Both the position numbers and the translations under genes were made by a program. This document shows positions 1-8,438 of a DNA stretch of 64,000 bases, piece by piece. The notes beneath the pieces were generated by a model. That model was not told the DNA's origin, did not search any database, and saw nothing but the letters and a program-made list of their open reading frames with translations. Source of the DNA: Aquiflexum lacus (GTDB lineage Bacteria > Bacteroidota > Bacteroidia > Cytophagales > Cyclobacteriaceae); the NCBI RefSeq assembly GCF_015476655.1, contig NZ_JABFHF010000020.1:38784-102783 (forward strand). Reading direction: 5' to 3'. Numbering within the stretch: the first letter of the stretch is position 1; the number at the start of each line of letters is the position of its first letter.

Positions 1-338
1 TTGGCTGCTTCAGTTCCGTAATGTTGGATATAAGGAAAAACGATATCACTGTGCAGTGGATAACCTATCGCCGGTCCGGAACAACCTGAAAGCCCTAGTT
101 CTTCGATGAAAATGGCATTGAACCTGAAATCCTGAATTCCCATACCTCCATAGGTTTCTGATGCCTGAAGACAGAGGAATCCATTGTCGCCGAGTTTTTT
201 CCATGATTCTCTGCTCACCATTTTGCTTTTTTCCCAATCGGCATTGTTGGGAATAATTTCCTTAGCAATAAAATCCCTTACGGACTGTCGAAAGAGTTCA
301 TGCTCTTCGTTAAAAATCGTTCTTGTAACTTGATACAT
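1..338 (-). CDS. Acyl-CoA dehydrogenase, N-terminal part (cut by window edge)
   Basis: The minus strand is open from an ATG at 338-336 to the left edge, giving 112 residues that begin MYQVTRTIFNEEHELFRQSV. This is the usual start of bacterial acyl-CoA dehydrogenases, whose helical N-terminal domain opens with a helix carrying F-R-x-S-V-R-x-F. Further on, KLGDNGFLCLQASETYGGMG matches the conserved helix and PE-x-YGG-like turn of the family. The enzyme would oxidise acyl-CoA to enoyl-CoA with FAD in fatty-acid or branched-chain catabolism. The substrate cannot be told because the FAD-binding and catalytic parts lie outside the window. Shadow reading frames in this stretch are not genes. Confidence 0.88.
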   Translation of the reverse strand, partial: MYQVTRTIFNEEHELFRQSVRDFIAKEIIPNNADWEKSKMVSRESWKKLGDNGFLCLQASETYGGMGIQDFRFNAIFIEELGLSGCSGPAIGYPLHSDIVFPYIQHYGTEAA

Positions 339-739
339 TGTATATTTGGGTTTGTGGGTTTCAAAACAATAATTGGGGAAATAAAATTACAAATCGAATT
401 TATCCTGAAATATACCAATTTTATAAGCAATCTTAAATTTATATTCTGTTTACGGCAGAAATATCCTTTTATGGAAAGGGTATTTATCTAAATTAAATCA
501 ATGTCTCTCCTTTATTAACTGATATCAAATACAATCGTTGTCTTCCTTGACAATAAAAAAAGGGGTAGCAAATTCAGCTTCCCCTAATATAATCTTTTTG
601 AATCTTTACGCTTAGCTTCTTCAAACATGATTTTTTAATCTTTATCTATCCCAACATCCGTCATCGGACAACGGACAAAAATTCAATCCATTAATAGAAA
701 CGGAAGACAAATCCCAGAAAATATGTCATGAGGACTATA
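339..739. other. Intergenic region between the acyl-CoA dehydrogenase and M28 peptidase genes
   Basis: About 400 bases without a convincing gene. Apart from the terminator-like hairpin at 553-588 it is AT-rich, with no clear RNA gene or repeat. It should hold the promoter of the acyl-CoA dehydrogenase gene, but no well-spaced -33/-7 pair was recognised. Confidence 0.5.
553..588 (-). terminator. Rho-independent terminator for the M28 peptidase gene
   Basis: Read on the minus strand, AGGGGAAGC pairs with GCTACCCCT (one mismatch) around a 7-base loop and is followed by a run of T. It lies about 150 bases past the stop of the M28 peptidase gene, in the orientation needed to end that transcript. 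Confidence 0.7.
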
Positions 740-2275
740 TTAATCCCAAGGCTTTCTTGGCAATTTTTCAGGCCTTTGGTCAGTATGGTAAATCATAGAA
801 GCAATGATAACGGCTGCTTGGGTCATGTCACTCAACTGCATCCTTTCATACACATCCATATTGGTATGGTAGCCTTTTCCATAGTCAATGGGATCCTGTA
901 TAAACTGAAATCCTGGTACACCCACAGCCTCAAATGCAACGTGGTCAGTTGAACCTGTATTTCTCAAAGTAATGGTTTTGGCACCCATGTCATGAAAAGG
1001 CTCAAACCATTTTTCAAAGACAGGGACCAATTGGTCATTTCCTTCCAGGTAAATTCCCCTGATTTTACCTGAACCATTATCCAAATTATAATATGCGGAA
1101 ATCTTGTCCCATTCCGCCTTTTTTTCTTTGGAATTCCTGTCTGCCACATACTTCTGTACATAACCCCTTGAACCAAAAAGTCCCTGTTCTTCTTCACCCC
1201 AAAGCGCAATTCTGATCGTCCTTTTTGGTTGGTAATTCAATGCTTTCAATATCCTGATGGCTTCCATCATCACTGCAACTCCGGCAGCGTTATCATTGCC
1301 TCCTGTACCTGCATGCCAACTGTCCAAATGTGCTCCCAACATCACTATTTCAGGTTTCAGGTTCTTGTCTGTTCCCGGGATTTCTGCGAGTACATTGTAA
1401 CCGCTGTAGTCATCATCCAACCATTCCACTTCTATCTCAGCTTCAATTTTAACTGACTTTCCGTTTTTCAATAACCTATAAATCCTTCCATGGTGTTCCG
1501 AGGAGATTTCCATTTCGGGAACAGTTTTATTTTTCTCTTTACTAAAAGAACCTGCCCTTGTGTGGAATACGGTTCCAAAACTCCCCCTCGTTCCGGTAAG
1601 TCTCAGTCCTACCTCTTCTTCCAATAAAAAAGCTGTTAGCCTCTGGTCCAAATCTCGCTCCGCTCTCAACTGGGCCAACATCTCCGGAGTATATCTTCCT
1701 CCGCCACCGCCTATGTTGATGACTTTTCTATCTTCCAATTCCTGGTCTGTCAATCTCTTGGCCTCTGCTTCAAATGCAGGGTTGTTTGTCAGGTTTGCAG
1801 GAGTGATCACCACCTTGCCTTTCAGCTTTCCTTTGTACTTGACAAAATCATCAGCAGTGGAGATTTCCAATAGCATCACCTCAGTATCCAATAATCCCGC
1901 TGTCCCATCTGTCCAAGCCTTTGGGTAGCCAATGACCTGGGCATAATATGGCTCTTTCATGGCGATATAGGATTTCTTGACATTCCATCCCCTACCAAAA
2001 TCCCCATAAGAATCAATCCTCACATTGCTCAATCCCCAATCCCTGAATTTATCCACCGCCCAATTTCTGGCATTCCTAAGGTTGGTAGATCCTGACAACC
2101 TTGGTCCGAGGTAATCAGTCAAATGAAACGAAAGGTCCTGAATTTGAGAGTTACCGATACCTTCAGATTTGATTTTGTAAACCATATTGAGGTCTACTTT
2201 TTCCTGTGCCATCAAATTGACTGACCACAGCATCAGGGTAATCGTCAATAGCGTAAATTGATTTTTGAATTTCAT
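740..2275 (-). CDS. Secreted M28-family zinc metallopeptidase (carboxypeptidase Q-like)
   Basis: An exported zinc peptidase of 511 residues, expected to remove amino acids from peptides outside the cytoplasm. The ATG at 2275 starts a good signal peptide (MKFKNQF, then a hydrophobic stretch ending LMAQ); an ATG at 2299 would add eight residues. The catalytic part carries the M28 metal motifs GAHLDSWHAG (about 314-323), GGNDNAAG (about 325-332) and LWGEEEQGLFGS (about 358-369), plus a late STDHVAFEAVG segment with a further His ligand. Overall length and the N-terminal inserted domain resemble plasma glutamate carboxypeptidase (carboxypeptidase Q). It is transcribed alone and ends at a hairpin near 570. 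A second, differently built M28 peptidase is at 58.4 kb. Confidence 0.88.
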   Translation of the reverse strand: MKFKNQFTLLTITLMLWSVNLMAQEKVDLNMVYKIKSEGIGNSQIQDLSFHLTDYLGPRLSGSTNLRNARNWAVDKFRDWGLSNVRIDSYGDFGRGWNVKKSYIAMKEPYYAQVIGYPKAWTDGTAGLLDTEVMLLEISTADDFVKYKGKLKGKVVITPANLTNNPAFEAEAKRLTDQELEDRKVINIGGGGGRYTPEMLAQLRAERDLDQRLTAFLLEEEVGLRLTGTRGSFGTVFHTRAGSFSKEKNKTVPEMEISSEHHGRIYRLLKNGKSVKIEAEIEVEWLDDDYSGYNVLAEIPGTDKNLKPEIVMLGAHLDSWHAGTGGNDNAAGVAVMMEAIRILKALNYQPKRTIRIALWGEEEQGLFGSRGYVQKYVADRNSKEKKAEWDKISAYYNLDNGSGKIRGIYLEGNDQLVPVFEKWFEPFHDMGAKTITLRNTGSTDHVAFEAVGVPGFQFIQDPIDYGKGYHTNMDVYERMQLSDMTQAAVIIASMIYHTDQRPEKLPRKPWD

Positions 2276-2370
2276 AAGCTTTGTCTGATCATTAATCATT
2301 ATTTGGGTTTACTTCTAGAATTGAACATTCAAAAATGTAAAAAAAATCTAGTTGGTTTAGGCCGTTGGTG

Positions 2371-2407
2371 TAAAAAAAAAGCCCCGAAGCATCAACTCCG
2401 GGGCTAA
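2371..2407 (-). terminator. Rho-independent terminator for the 2.4-3.0 kb secreted protein gene
   Basis: On the minus strand AGCCCCG and CGGGGCT form a 7-bp GC-rich stem closed by further pairing, followed by nine T residues. It begins about 20 bases after the stop codon at 2428. Confidence 0.85.
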
Positions 2408-2427
2408 GGTTAAAATAGTGGTTAAGT

Positions 2428-3015
2428 TTACAGGTAAAGATTTTTGGTTCTTCCAATTTTATCGGTCACTTTGATGGATACATCTTTGGTGGTCAAGTTA
2501 TCAAGGTGATACACTTTTGAAAAACCTTCTGCCTGATTGATATTTTCGGTGAAAATAGTTCTCCCTTTTTGATCAAAGATCTCTACCTGAACCCCAGGCT
2601 CATCCAATCCGATTACCAATAGTTTGAAAGAATCATTGTCAATTACTTTACCATAGGCTACTAAAGGGTATGATGAAATACTCTCTTTAGTTTCTACGGT
2701 AAAAATGGCAACATCATGACTTGGTTCTTTGATATTACTTTCAATCATCACCTGATATTCTCCTGCCGGAAGCTGTGATAAATCATAAGGAACCATTACA
2801 TCATTTGTGACTTTTACAAATTGTTGATGAAGCTTTTTGCCATCACTGTTTAAAATTGCCAGTCTGACTTTTCCAAGACCTTCTCTCAAGGTAATGCTGA
2901 CCTTCTTTTCCGTTGCTTTTACAGATGAGGTTGTTTTAAAATCTTCATTTGAAGCGTTTGCTAAGGTGGCCACACCTAGTGTAGCGGCCAAAGCGAGTGT
3001 GAGTAATTTTTTCAT
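2428..3015 (-). CDS. Small secreted protein with two beta-sandwich-like repeats
   Basis: A 195-residue protein of unknown function. It starts with a clear signal peptide (MKKLLTLALAATLGVATLANA). The rest looks like two tandem beta-rich modules: about residues 38-105, with VRLAILNSDGKKL and LPAGEYQVMIES, and about 115-195, with VQVEIFDQKGRTIF and a closing VTDKIGRTKNLYL. Each resembles the seven-strand fold seen in T9SS sorting domains and DUF3244-like proteins, but the canonical PNP start of a sorting domain is missing. It is a single gene with its own terminator and is probably periplasmic or extracellular. The signal peptide is well supported; the fold is an inference. Confidence 0.8.
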   Translation of the reverse strand: MKKLLTLALAATLGVATLANASNEDFKTTSSVKATEKKVSITLREGLGKVRLAILNSDGKKLHQQFVKVTNDVMVPYDLSQLPAGEYQVMIESNIKEPSHDVAIFTVETKESISSYPLVAYGKVIDNDSFKLLVIGLDEPGVQVEIFDQKGRTIFTENINQAEGFSKVYHLDNLTTKDVSIKVTDKIGRTKNLYL

Positions 3016-3397
3016 AATTGTAGTTGTTTAAGTTGGTACTCTCCATTATCCATTATCTGTACCAACCAGCATCCACATGCCCATTTGGACATAGGTCAAC
3101 TGCTATGAAAATTAAATAATTGTTAAAACCCAGATTGCCCCCTAAACCTAAATGAAATAAATAACCCAAAAACCTGTATCACCAAAGTACACTTGATTCC
3201 GACATTGTTCAGAAAGCGGACAGGTTTTGGTAAAAACCGCAGATATCCTGATATCTAAAAGGTTGCATCCTTATCCACTTTTTATAAAAATTTAATCTGA
3301 ATATTTTTTTCAGTAAGATGTGCCAAAAATCTATACCAAAAAAAACCTGTACGCTAGTGTACAGGTTCCGTTCTCTATCGAGCAAGAATGGGCTAAA
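3016..3397. other. Intergenic region with a terminator near its right end
   Basis: About 380 bases between two minus-strand genes. It should contain the promoter of the secreted-protein gene (right of 3015) and holds the terminator at 3337-3368. No gene or further repeat was recognised. Confidence 0.5.
3337..3368 (-). terminator. Rho-independent terminator for the thioesterase gene
   Basis: On the minus strand AACCTGTAC and GTACAGGTT form a perfect 9-bp stem with a 6-base loop, followed by eight T residues. It starts about 30 bases after the thioesterase stop codon. Confidence 0.9.
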
Positions 3398-3913
3398 TCA
3401 ACTTTCCAGCAATTTTGATTTCAGACTTTTCACCCTGTCTTTGATGGTCATGTTTGAAATATCAAGGTTTTCTGAGGTCGCTTTAAGAAACTCCAGGATA
3501 CTTCCCAAGTGATCTGTGGATTTCCCTTCCTTGAGGGTAACATAGCGCATCGTGGTCCAAAGCACAGTTTTAAGTTCCTTTTTGGTATCGTCGGTCATGT
3601 AATATTCGACAACCACCGTATTTTCATTATACCATAGCAACCTGCTCATGATTCTCACCCACTCTCCTACCTGTGCAGGCCTGACATAGGATATGTTGTG
3701 GTTATAGACTACCCAGGCAGCTTTGTACTTTTGAATCATGTCAAACATTTCTACGCCATATAATTTGGGGACTTGGTCTTCCCGGGCATTGAAGAAGTAA
3801 TCAAAATATTTGGCATTATTCAGGTGTCTTAGAGGATCGCAATCCTGAAATCGAATGACTACCCGGCTTTCAGTTTCTTTGGGATAATGTTTGTCTGGAT
3901 TAAATTCGAACAT
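3398..3913 (-). CDS. Acyl-CoA thioesterase, hotdog fold (4HBT type)
   Basis: A 171-residue cytoplasmic protein with the single hotdog domain of 4-hydroxybenzoyl-CoA thioesterase/YbgC-like enzymes, which hydrolyse acyl-CoA thioesters. The signature is FQDCDPLRHLNNAKYFDYFF (about 22-41): an aspartate-containing turn followed by the HLNN-x-x-Y-x-x-Y/F helix. A following strand, VVYNHNISYVRPAQVGEW, also matches the family. The protein runs about 30 residues past the usual domain, with a charged C-terminal helix. It is a single gene with its own terminator, so the context gives no hint of the acyl group. Confidence 0.85.
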   Translation of the reverse strand: MFEFNPDKHYPKETESRVVIRFQDCDPLRHLNNAKYFDYFFNAREDQVPKLYGVEMFDMIQKYKAAWVVYNHNISYVRPAQVGEWVRIMSRLLWYNENTVVVEYYMTDDTKKELKTVLWTTMRYVTLKEGKSTDHLGSILEFLKATSENLDISNMTIKDRVKSLKSKLLES

Positions 3914-4030
3914 AGAATTATTGGTTTTTGGTTATACTCATCTTTGCTGCCAGTGACCTAATATGATATTACAATCAGGACGGAAGTCTGAAGACAGAAG
4001 TACCATAAATTTCCTTCTTCCATCTTCGCC

Positions 4031-4048
4031 CTGATAGCTACCGGGATT
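4031..4048. repeat. Copy of a short interspersed palindromic motif
   Basis: The sequence TGATAGCTACCGGGATT matches CGATAGCTATCGGGATC at 8329-8345 at 14 of 17 positions. The core ATAGCTAT is self-complementary. Both copies are intergenic, which suggests a small dispersed repeat. Confidence 0.4.
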
Positions 4049-4164
4049 CTAGCCATTTTCATAGAAAGAGTTCTCAACTTGCATGAGGCTGGTATTCATA
4101 TTTTAGACTTATTTGATAAAACCACCAAAATAAAATTGAGGAATTAATTCCTAAATTTACCATA

Positions 4165-4893
4165 ATGAACAGACAAAACTTCCCTTTTGATATTAATTGT
4201 GATTTGGGAGAGGGCCTTTCCAATGATGAGCTCTTGATGCCATATTTAGAAAGTTGCAACATTGCCTGTGGTGGACATGCAGGAAATGATCAAACGATCA
4301 AAGAAACCATCAGACTTGCCAAAAAGCATCAGGTAAAAATCGGTGCCCACCCCTCCTACCCCGATCTACCTAATTTTGGGAGATTGAAGATGGATATAAC
4401 CCTGGAATTATTGAAAAGGAGTTTGAGTTCTCAATTGACTCTTTTTCAGAATCTGGTTAAAGCGCAAAACACAAAAATCCACCATATCAAACTACACGGG
4501 GCCTTGTATAATTTCTCGGCCGCGGACCTTTTGACTGCCTCCATGATTCTGGATGTTGTCGAAGATCAATTTACAGGATCTAATCTCTATTGTCCTCCAA
4601 AGTCCTTGATATTACAATTGGCTGAAGAAAGGGGTATCCCCATCAAAAGAGAAGTTTTCGCTGACAGGAATTATAACGACGATGGAAGCTTGGTCAGCAG
4701 GACTGAATCCAATGCAGTGATTACTGATCCTGATAAAGTCCTAGAACATGTTAAGTCAATGGTAGAACAGGCAAAAATCAGAACTGTAACAGGGAATACG
4801 ATTTCTGTTCAGGCTGACACCATCTGTATTCACGGTGACAATCCAAACGCCTTGGAGATTTTGAAAAACATCTATAAATACTTTAACTTGTAG
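4165..4893 (+). CDS. pxpA: 5-oxoprolinase subunit PxpA (LamB/YcsF family)
   Basis: First gene of a three-gene operon for ATP-dependent 5-oxoprolinase, which opens 5-oxoproline (pyroglutamate) to glutamate in the cytoplasm. The 242 residues match the family length of about 250 and carry its landmarks: INCDLGEG near the N-terminus, SCNIACGGHAGN (about 30-41), IGAHPSYPD (about 59-67) and KLHGALYN (about 107-114). It sits two bases ahead of pxpB, and pxpB in turn overlaps pxpC, so the three are probably translated together in the A-B-C order seen in many bacteria. No transporter gene is linked. Confidence 0.95.
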   Translation: MNRQNFPFDINCDLGEGLSNDELLMPYLESCNIACGGHAGNDQTIKETIRLAKKHQVKIGAHPSYPDLPNFGRLKMDITLELLKRSLSSQLTLFQNLVKAQNTKIHHIKLHGALYNFSAADLLTASMILDVVEDQFTGSNLYCPPKSLILQLAEERGIPIKREVFADRNYNDDGSLVSRTESNAVITDPDKVLEHVKSMVEQAKIRTVTGNTISVQADTICIHGDNPNALEILKNIYKYFNL

Positions 4894-4895
4894 CG

Positions 4896-5603
4896 ATGCA
4901 GCTCAAAATTTTTAGGATTCATAAAAAACTGATTGAAATATCATGGCCACAGGAAATTTCTGATTCTATCTTGGGAGAACAGCTTTTGGTCAAGGATTTT
5001 TTATGGAAAGAATATGGTGAAGGAATAAGGGAAATAAGGATGGGATTCAATACCCTTTCCCTAAAACTAAAAATTGAAATCACTGCAACTGATTGTGATG
5101 ACATCCTTGAAGAAATCACACAATTACCTAAATCAGTTAAATGCCACTCATTTAAAACTTGGGGAATCCCTGTTTGTTATGATCCTTCTTTTGGGAAAGA
5201 TTTGGAGAAGCTCGCAAACTTGCACCAATTGAGTATAGAAGAGGTCATAAAGATCCATTCAGCAGGAAGCTATACTTTGCATTTTTATGGATTCTTACCA
5301 GGCTTCATGTATTTGGCTGGCTTGGATTCCAGATTACATACGCCAAGAAAAGATCTTCCTGAAAGATTGATTCAGACAGGTACTGTTGCCATTGGCGGAA
5401 AACAGACGGGAATTTATCCCATGGACAGTCCCGGTGGCTGGTACGCCATAGGTAGATCGCCTCTTCAGTTTTTTTCAACGAACAATTTTAAGGAAAAATT
5501 TCCAAGCATCGGTGACAAAATCAAGTTCCAACCCATTTCTGTGGAAGAATATAAAAACATGATTTCCAAACCAAAGGCAGGTATACAGCTAATCAAATCA
5601 TGA
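4896..5603 (+). CDS. pxpB: 5-oxoprolinase subunit PxpB (KipI / allophanate hydrolase subunit 1 family)
   Basis: A 235-residue protein with the KipI/AHS1 domain. The family core is visible as HFYGFLPGFMYLAGLD (about 129-144), then TPRKDLPERLIQTGTVAIGG and a PMDSPGGWYAIGRSP segment. Together with PxpA and PxpC it forms the ATP-dependent 5-oxoprolinase complex. It starts two bases after pxpA stops, and its stop overlaps the pxpC start (ATGA at 5600-5603), which is typical of translational coupling. KipI of Bacillus inhibits a sporulation kinase, but the complete pxpABC operon makes the metabolic role far more likely. Confidence 0.94.
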   Translation: MQLKIFRIHKKLIEISWPQEISDSILGEQLLVKDFLWKEYGEGIREIRMGFNTLSLKLKIEITATDCDDILEEITQLPKSVKCHSFKTWGIPVCYDPSFGKDLEKLANLHQLSIEEVIKIHSAGSYTLHFYGFLPGFMYLAGLDSRLHTPRKDLPERLIQTGTVAIGGKQTGIYPMDSPGGWYAIGRSPLQFFSTNNFKEKFPSIGDKIKFQPISVEEYKNMISKPKAGIQLIKS

Positions 5604-6472
5604 TAAAGACACCGGCATATATCCATTTCCATCAACCTGGCATGATGACATCTGTGCAGGATTGGGCCAGATATGACATGGTGCACTTTGGAGTTCCTTA
5701 TGCAGGAGTGATGGATCGGATTTCGATGACTTTGGTCAATCACTTGCTTCACAATCCGGAAAATGCAGCTGTACTCGAAATGGCACATGTAGGACCGAAA
5801 ATGATTTTTGAAATGCCAACTAGGATTGCCTTTGCTGGCGCAGAAGCGGATATCTATCTCAATGAAAAACCCATAAAATTGGGCAAAGTGTACGAAATTG
5901 GTGAAGACAGTATCGTTGAGGTGAAAAAATTCAGAAGAAGACAATGGCTGTACATGGGAGTGCAGGGAGGTTTAGAATCAGAAATGGTCGGAAAAAGCCG
6001 AAGTTGGTATCCTGGTGTGACCCCTAGAGATAAAGTGGTCAAAGGGGATACCATCACCTACTTGTATGAGGACCGGTATTTTCCTCCTGAGAATTCACAT
6101 TCCAAAATTAAAGCCAATTGGTACAAAGAAAGTGACATCAAAGTTTTTGCAGGACCGGAATGGGACCAACTTCCCAAGCTTTTGCATAATAGAATCTTGA
6201 GTAAAACATTTACCGTATCTGAAATGATCAACAGGATGGCTTATCAGTTGGAAGAAACCATTGAAAATGATATACCGCCTATTTTGACCTCCCCGGTTTA
6301 TCCAGGAACGGTGCAATTGACTCCCTCAGGCAATCTCATTGTTTTGATGCGGGATGCACAGGTTACAGGAGGCTATCCACGGATTCTTCAGGTTGATATA
6401 CATTCTCTAAATATTTTAGCCCAAAAAAGATCCGGTGAAAAAATAAAGTTTAGTATAATTGTGGATGAATGA
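5600..6472 (+). CDS. pxpC: 5-oxoprolinase subunit PxpC (KipA / allophanate hydrolase subunit 2 family)
   Basis: A 290-residue protein of the KipA/AHS2 family, the third subunit of 5-oxoprolinase. Conserved stretches include GMMTSVQDWARYDMVHFGVP (about 14-33, family pattern T-x-Q-D-x-GR-x-G-x-x-x-x-GV), GVMDRISMTLVNHLL, and a late TSPVYPGTVQLTPSGNLIV followed by TGGYPRILQV. Its start overlaps the pxpB stop by four bases. The family's usual GR in the first motif is AR here, a mild variant. About 150 bases separate it from the next gene, with no clear terminator. Confidence 0.93.
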   Translation: MIKTPAYIHFHQPGMMTSVQDWARYDMVHFGVPYAGVMDRISMTLVNHLLHNPENAAVLEMAHVGPKMIFEMPTRIAFAGAEADIYLNEKPIKLGKVYEIGEDSIVEVKKFRRRQWLYMGVQGGLESEMVGKSRSWYPGVTPRDKVVKGDTITYLYEDRYFPPENSHSKIKANWYKESDIKVFAGPEWDQLPKLLHNRILSKTFTVSEMINRMAYQLEETIENDIPPILTSPVYPGTVQLTPSGNLIVLMRDAQVTGGYPRILQVDIHSLNILAQKRSGEKIKFSIIVDE

Positions 6473-6619
6473 AATTTTTAGGCAAGAATTTTATTATTTG
6501 AAGCAAGTCTTTCATCAAAATAGGATTCAAAGGTTTAAAGGCGATAATTGGGAAAAAGCCTTTGATTAAGCCATTTCCAATGTATATATTAAAGGTTTTA
6601 AAACAATAAATACAAAACC

Positions 6620-8134
6620 ATGGATGCAAAGCTAGAAAAGCAAATATTAGATCAGGGCATGTCACTTGAAAACGTAAAGGAACAGCTGACCAACTTTAAG
6701 GAAGGTTTTCCTTTTTTATCCATAGTAGGAGCTGCCACAATTGGCGACGGAATTAAGGCCTTGACAGAAACTGAACTCAAACATTATTTAGATACTTATC
6801 CCAAAACAGCTGCTCAAAAAGAGGTGGTGAAATTTGTCCCTGCCAGTGGTGCTGCTTCAAGGATGTTCAAGGACCTGTTTTCATTCCTGGAAGGGGATGG
6901 AGATATTTCCAAAAGCAGTTTTGTTCAGAAATTTTTCCAACAGATTGAAAAATTTGCCTTTTACGATGACCTCAACAAAAGCTTGGAAAAAGCAGGAAGC
7001 AGTATCAAAAAAGCCATGGAATCAGGACAGCACCAAATGGTGATTTCGCATCTTTTGAATGAAGAAGGCCTCGGCTACGGTCAATTGCCAAAAGGTTTGT
7101 TGAAATTCCATCATTACTCAGACCACGACAGGACACCTACCTATGAGCATTTTATGGAAGGGATTCTTTATGGATTGGGTAAAGGGAATACCGTTAGGCT
7201 GCACTTTACCGTTTCGCCCGAACATGAGTCAAAATTCAAAGAAGAAGTTGCGCAGGTACAGCCAAAGCTTGAGAAGGAATACAGAGTGAAATTTGAAGTT
7301 TCTTATTCCCAGCAGAAAAAGTCAACAGATACCATTGCAGTGAATATGGACAATACGCCTTTTAGGGAAGAAGACGGAAGCATCCTGTTCAGACCCGCAG
7401 GCCATGGAGCCTTGTTGGAAAATCTCAATGAAATTGACGGAGATGTGATTTTCATCAAAAATATTGACAACGAAGTACCTGATAGATTGAAAAGCCCCAC
7501 AAAAGAATATAAAACTGCTATCGGTGGCTTGCTATTGGAGGTTCAGGAAAAAGTATTCGAAGCTTTGAAAAAGCTCGATGTTGATTCTGGAGAAAATGCC
7601 ATTGCACAAGCTGAATCAGTTATTACCCAAGACTTGGGCGGAAAATTGCCCAAGAGTTACCATGGTTTGACTTCGGAGGAAAAACATAAGTATTTGCATA
7701 AAAAGCTTAACAGGCCATTGAGAGTCTGTGGTATGGTGAAAAATACCGGAGAGCCTGGAGGTGGTCCATTTTGGGTTAAAGAGGATGACGGGACCTTATC
7801 TTTACAGATAGCCGAAACAGCCCAAATAGATTTGGACAATCCCGAACAAAAAGAAATATTCAAATCTTCCACCCATTTCAACCCTGTGGACTTGGTCTGT
7901 GCTACCAAAAACTACAAAGGTGAAAAGTTTGATCTGCTCAAATTCAGGGATATGCGTACTGGCTTTATCACCGAAAAATCAAAAAGTGGACGTGACCTCA
8001 AAGCTTTGGAACTCCCCGGACTTTGGAACGGTGCCATGGCAGGTTGGAATACGGTCTTTGTAGAAGTTCCTTTGATCACCTTTAATCCGGTGAAGACGGT
8101 GAATGATTTGCTGAGGGATGAGCATCAGGGATAA
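6620..8134 (+). CDS. DUF4301 family protein
   Basis: A 504-residue soluble protein of unknown function, recognised as DUF4301, a family mostly found in Bacteroidota. It has no signal peptide or membrane segment. Notable stretches are FVPASGAASRMFKDLF (about 73-88), which resembles a nucleotide-sugar or phosphate-binding loop, and FRPAGHGALLENLNEID (about 256-272). These two, with a later GNTVRLHFTVSPEHE-like segment, suggest a nucleotidyltransferase-like fold, but this is an inference from pattern only. The start ATG at 6620 lies about 150 bases after pxpC, so it may be transcribed separately. The C-terminus runs directly into the repeats at 8.1-8.2 kb. Confidence 0.85.
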   Translation: MDAKLEKQILDQGMSLENVKEQLTNFKEGFPFLSIVGAATIGDGIKALTETELKHYLDTYPKTAAQKEVVKFVPASGAASRMFKDLFSFLEGDGDISKSSFVQKFFQQIEKFAFYDDLNKSLEKAGSSIKKAMESGQHQMVISHLLNEEGLGYGQLPKGLLKFHHYSDHDRTPTYEHFMEGILYGLGKGNTVRLHFTVSPEHESKFKEEVAQVQPKLEKEYRVKFEVSYSQQKKSTDTIAVNMDNTPFREEDGSILFRPAGHGALLENLNEIDGDVIFIKNIDNEVPDRLKSPTKEYKTAIGGLLLEVQEKVFEALKKLDVDSGENAIAQAESVITQDLGGKLPKSYHGLTSEEKHKYLHKKLNRPLRVCGMVKNTGEPGGGPFWVKEDDGTLSLQIAETAQIDLDNPEQKEIFKSSTHFNPVDLVCATKNYKGEKFDLLKFRDMRTGFITEKSKSGRDLKALELPGLWNGAMAGWNTVFVEVPLITFNPVKTVNDLLRDEHQG

Positions 8135-8137
8135 GGA

Positions 8138-8162
8138 AAGGATGAAGGAGAAAGGATGAAGG
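8138..8162. repeat. Purine-rich repeat (AAGGATGAAGG units), also present inverted near 15.9 kb
   Basis: The unit AAGGATGAAGG occurs twice, separated by AGA, making a 25-base block. The reverse complement of 15893-15917 matches this block at 24 of 25 positions. Two intergenic copies in opposite orientation suggest a dispersed element. Confidence 0.7.
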
Positions 8163-8170
8163 GAAAATGT

Positions 8171-8214
8171 ACCAAGTACAATGAACCAAGTACAATGAAC
8201 CAAGTACCAAGTAT
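8171..8214. repeat. Tandem repeat with a 14-bp unit
   Basis: The unit ACCAAGTACAATGA occurs twice in full at 8171-8184 and 8185-8198, followed by a partial third copy ending near 8214. It is a small intergenic minisatellite. Confidence 0.85.
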
Positions 8215-8328
8215 GGGGTAAGCGGGATGTTGGAGACAATTGATAAATCCATGGAATAAAGCTTTTCCTTGTCAATTTGAACGTAGAGAGAAATCTGTTC
8301 AGCTTTTGAGTTCAAGACCTCTCTCCAC

Positions 8329-8345
8329 GATAGCTATCGGGATCG
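8329..8345. repeat. Copy of a short interspersed palindromic motif
   Basis: The motif CGATAGCTATCG is a perfect 12-base palindrome, followed by GGATCGAGGTGAC. It resembles the sequence at 4031-4048. Both copies lie outside genes. Confidence 0.45.
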
Positions 8346-8438
8346 AGGTGACAAGGCAAAGTCTTTATTTAATAGCTTTCCTTGTTTTGATGGATAGCTA
8401 CTGGCAATTACTTTGATTGCTTTTATTCAAAATTTGTA

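Larger units (their letters stand above)
8135..8438. other. Repeat-rich intergenic region between convergent genes
   Basis: This 300-base gap between the DUF4301 gene (plus) and a lipoprotein gene (minus) holds two short direct-repeat blocks and one copy of an interspersed palindromic motif. Reading frames here are generated by the repeats and have no protein-like features. No clean terminator was found for either flanking gene. Confidence 0.6.

Noticed and set aside
46..237. 63-residue minus-strand reading frame at the left edge
   Set aside because: It lies in another frame of the acyl-CoA dehydrogenase gene, which has clear family similarity.
8082..8315. Two overlapping minus-strand frames in the repeats after the DUF4301 gene
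   Set aside because: Their sequence is made by tandem repeats (repeating LVHCTW-like units) and partly overlaps the end of a well-supported gene.
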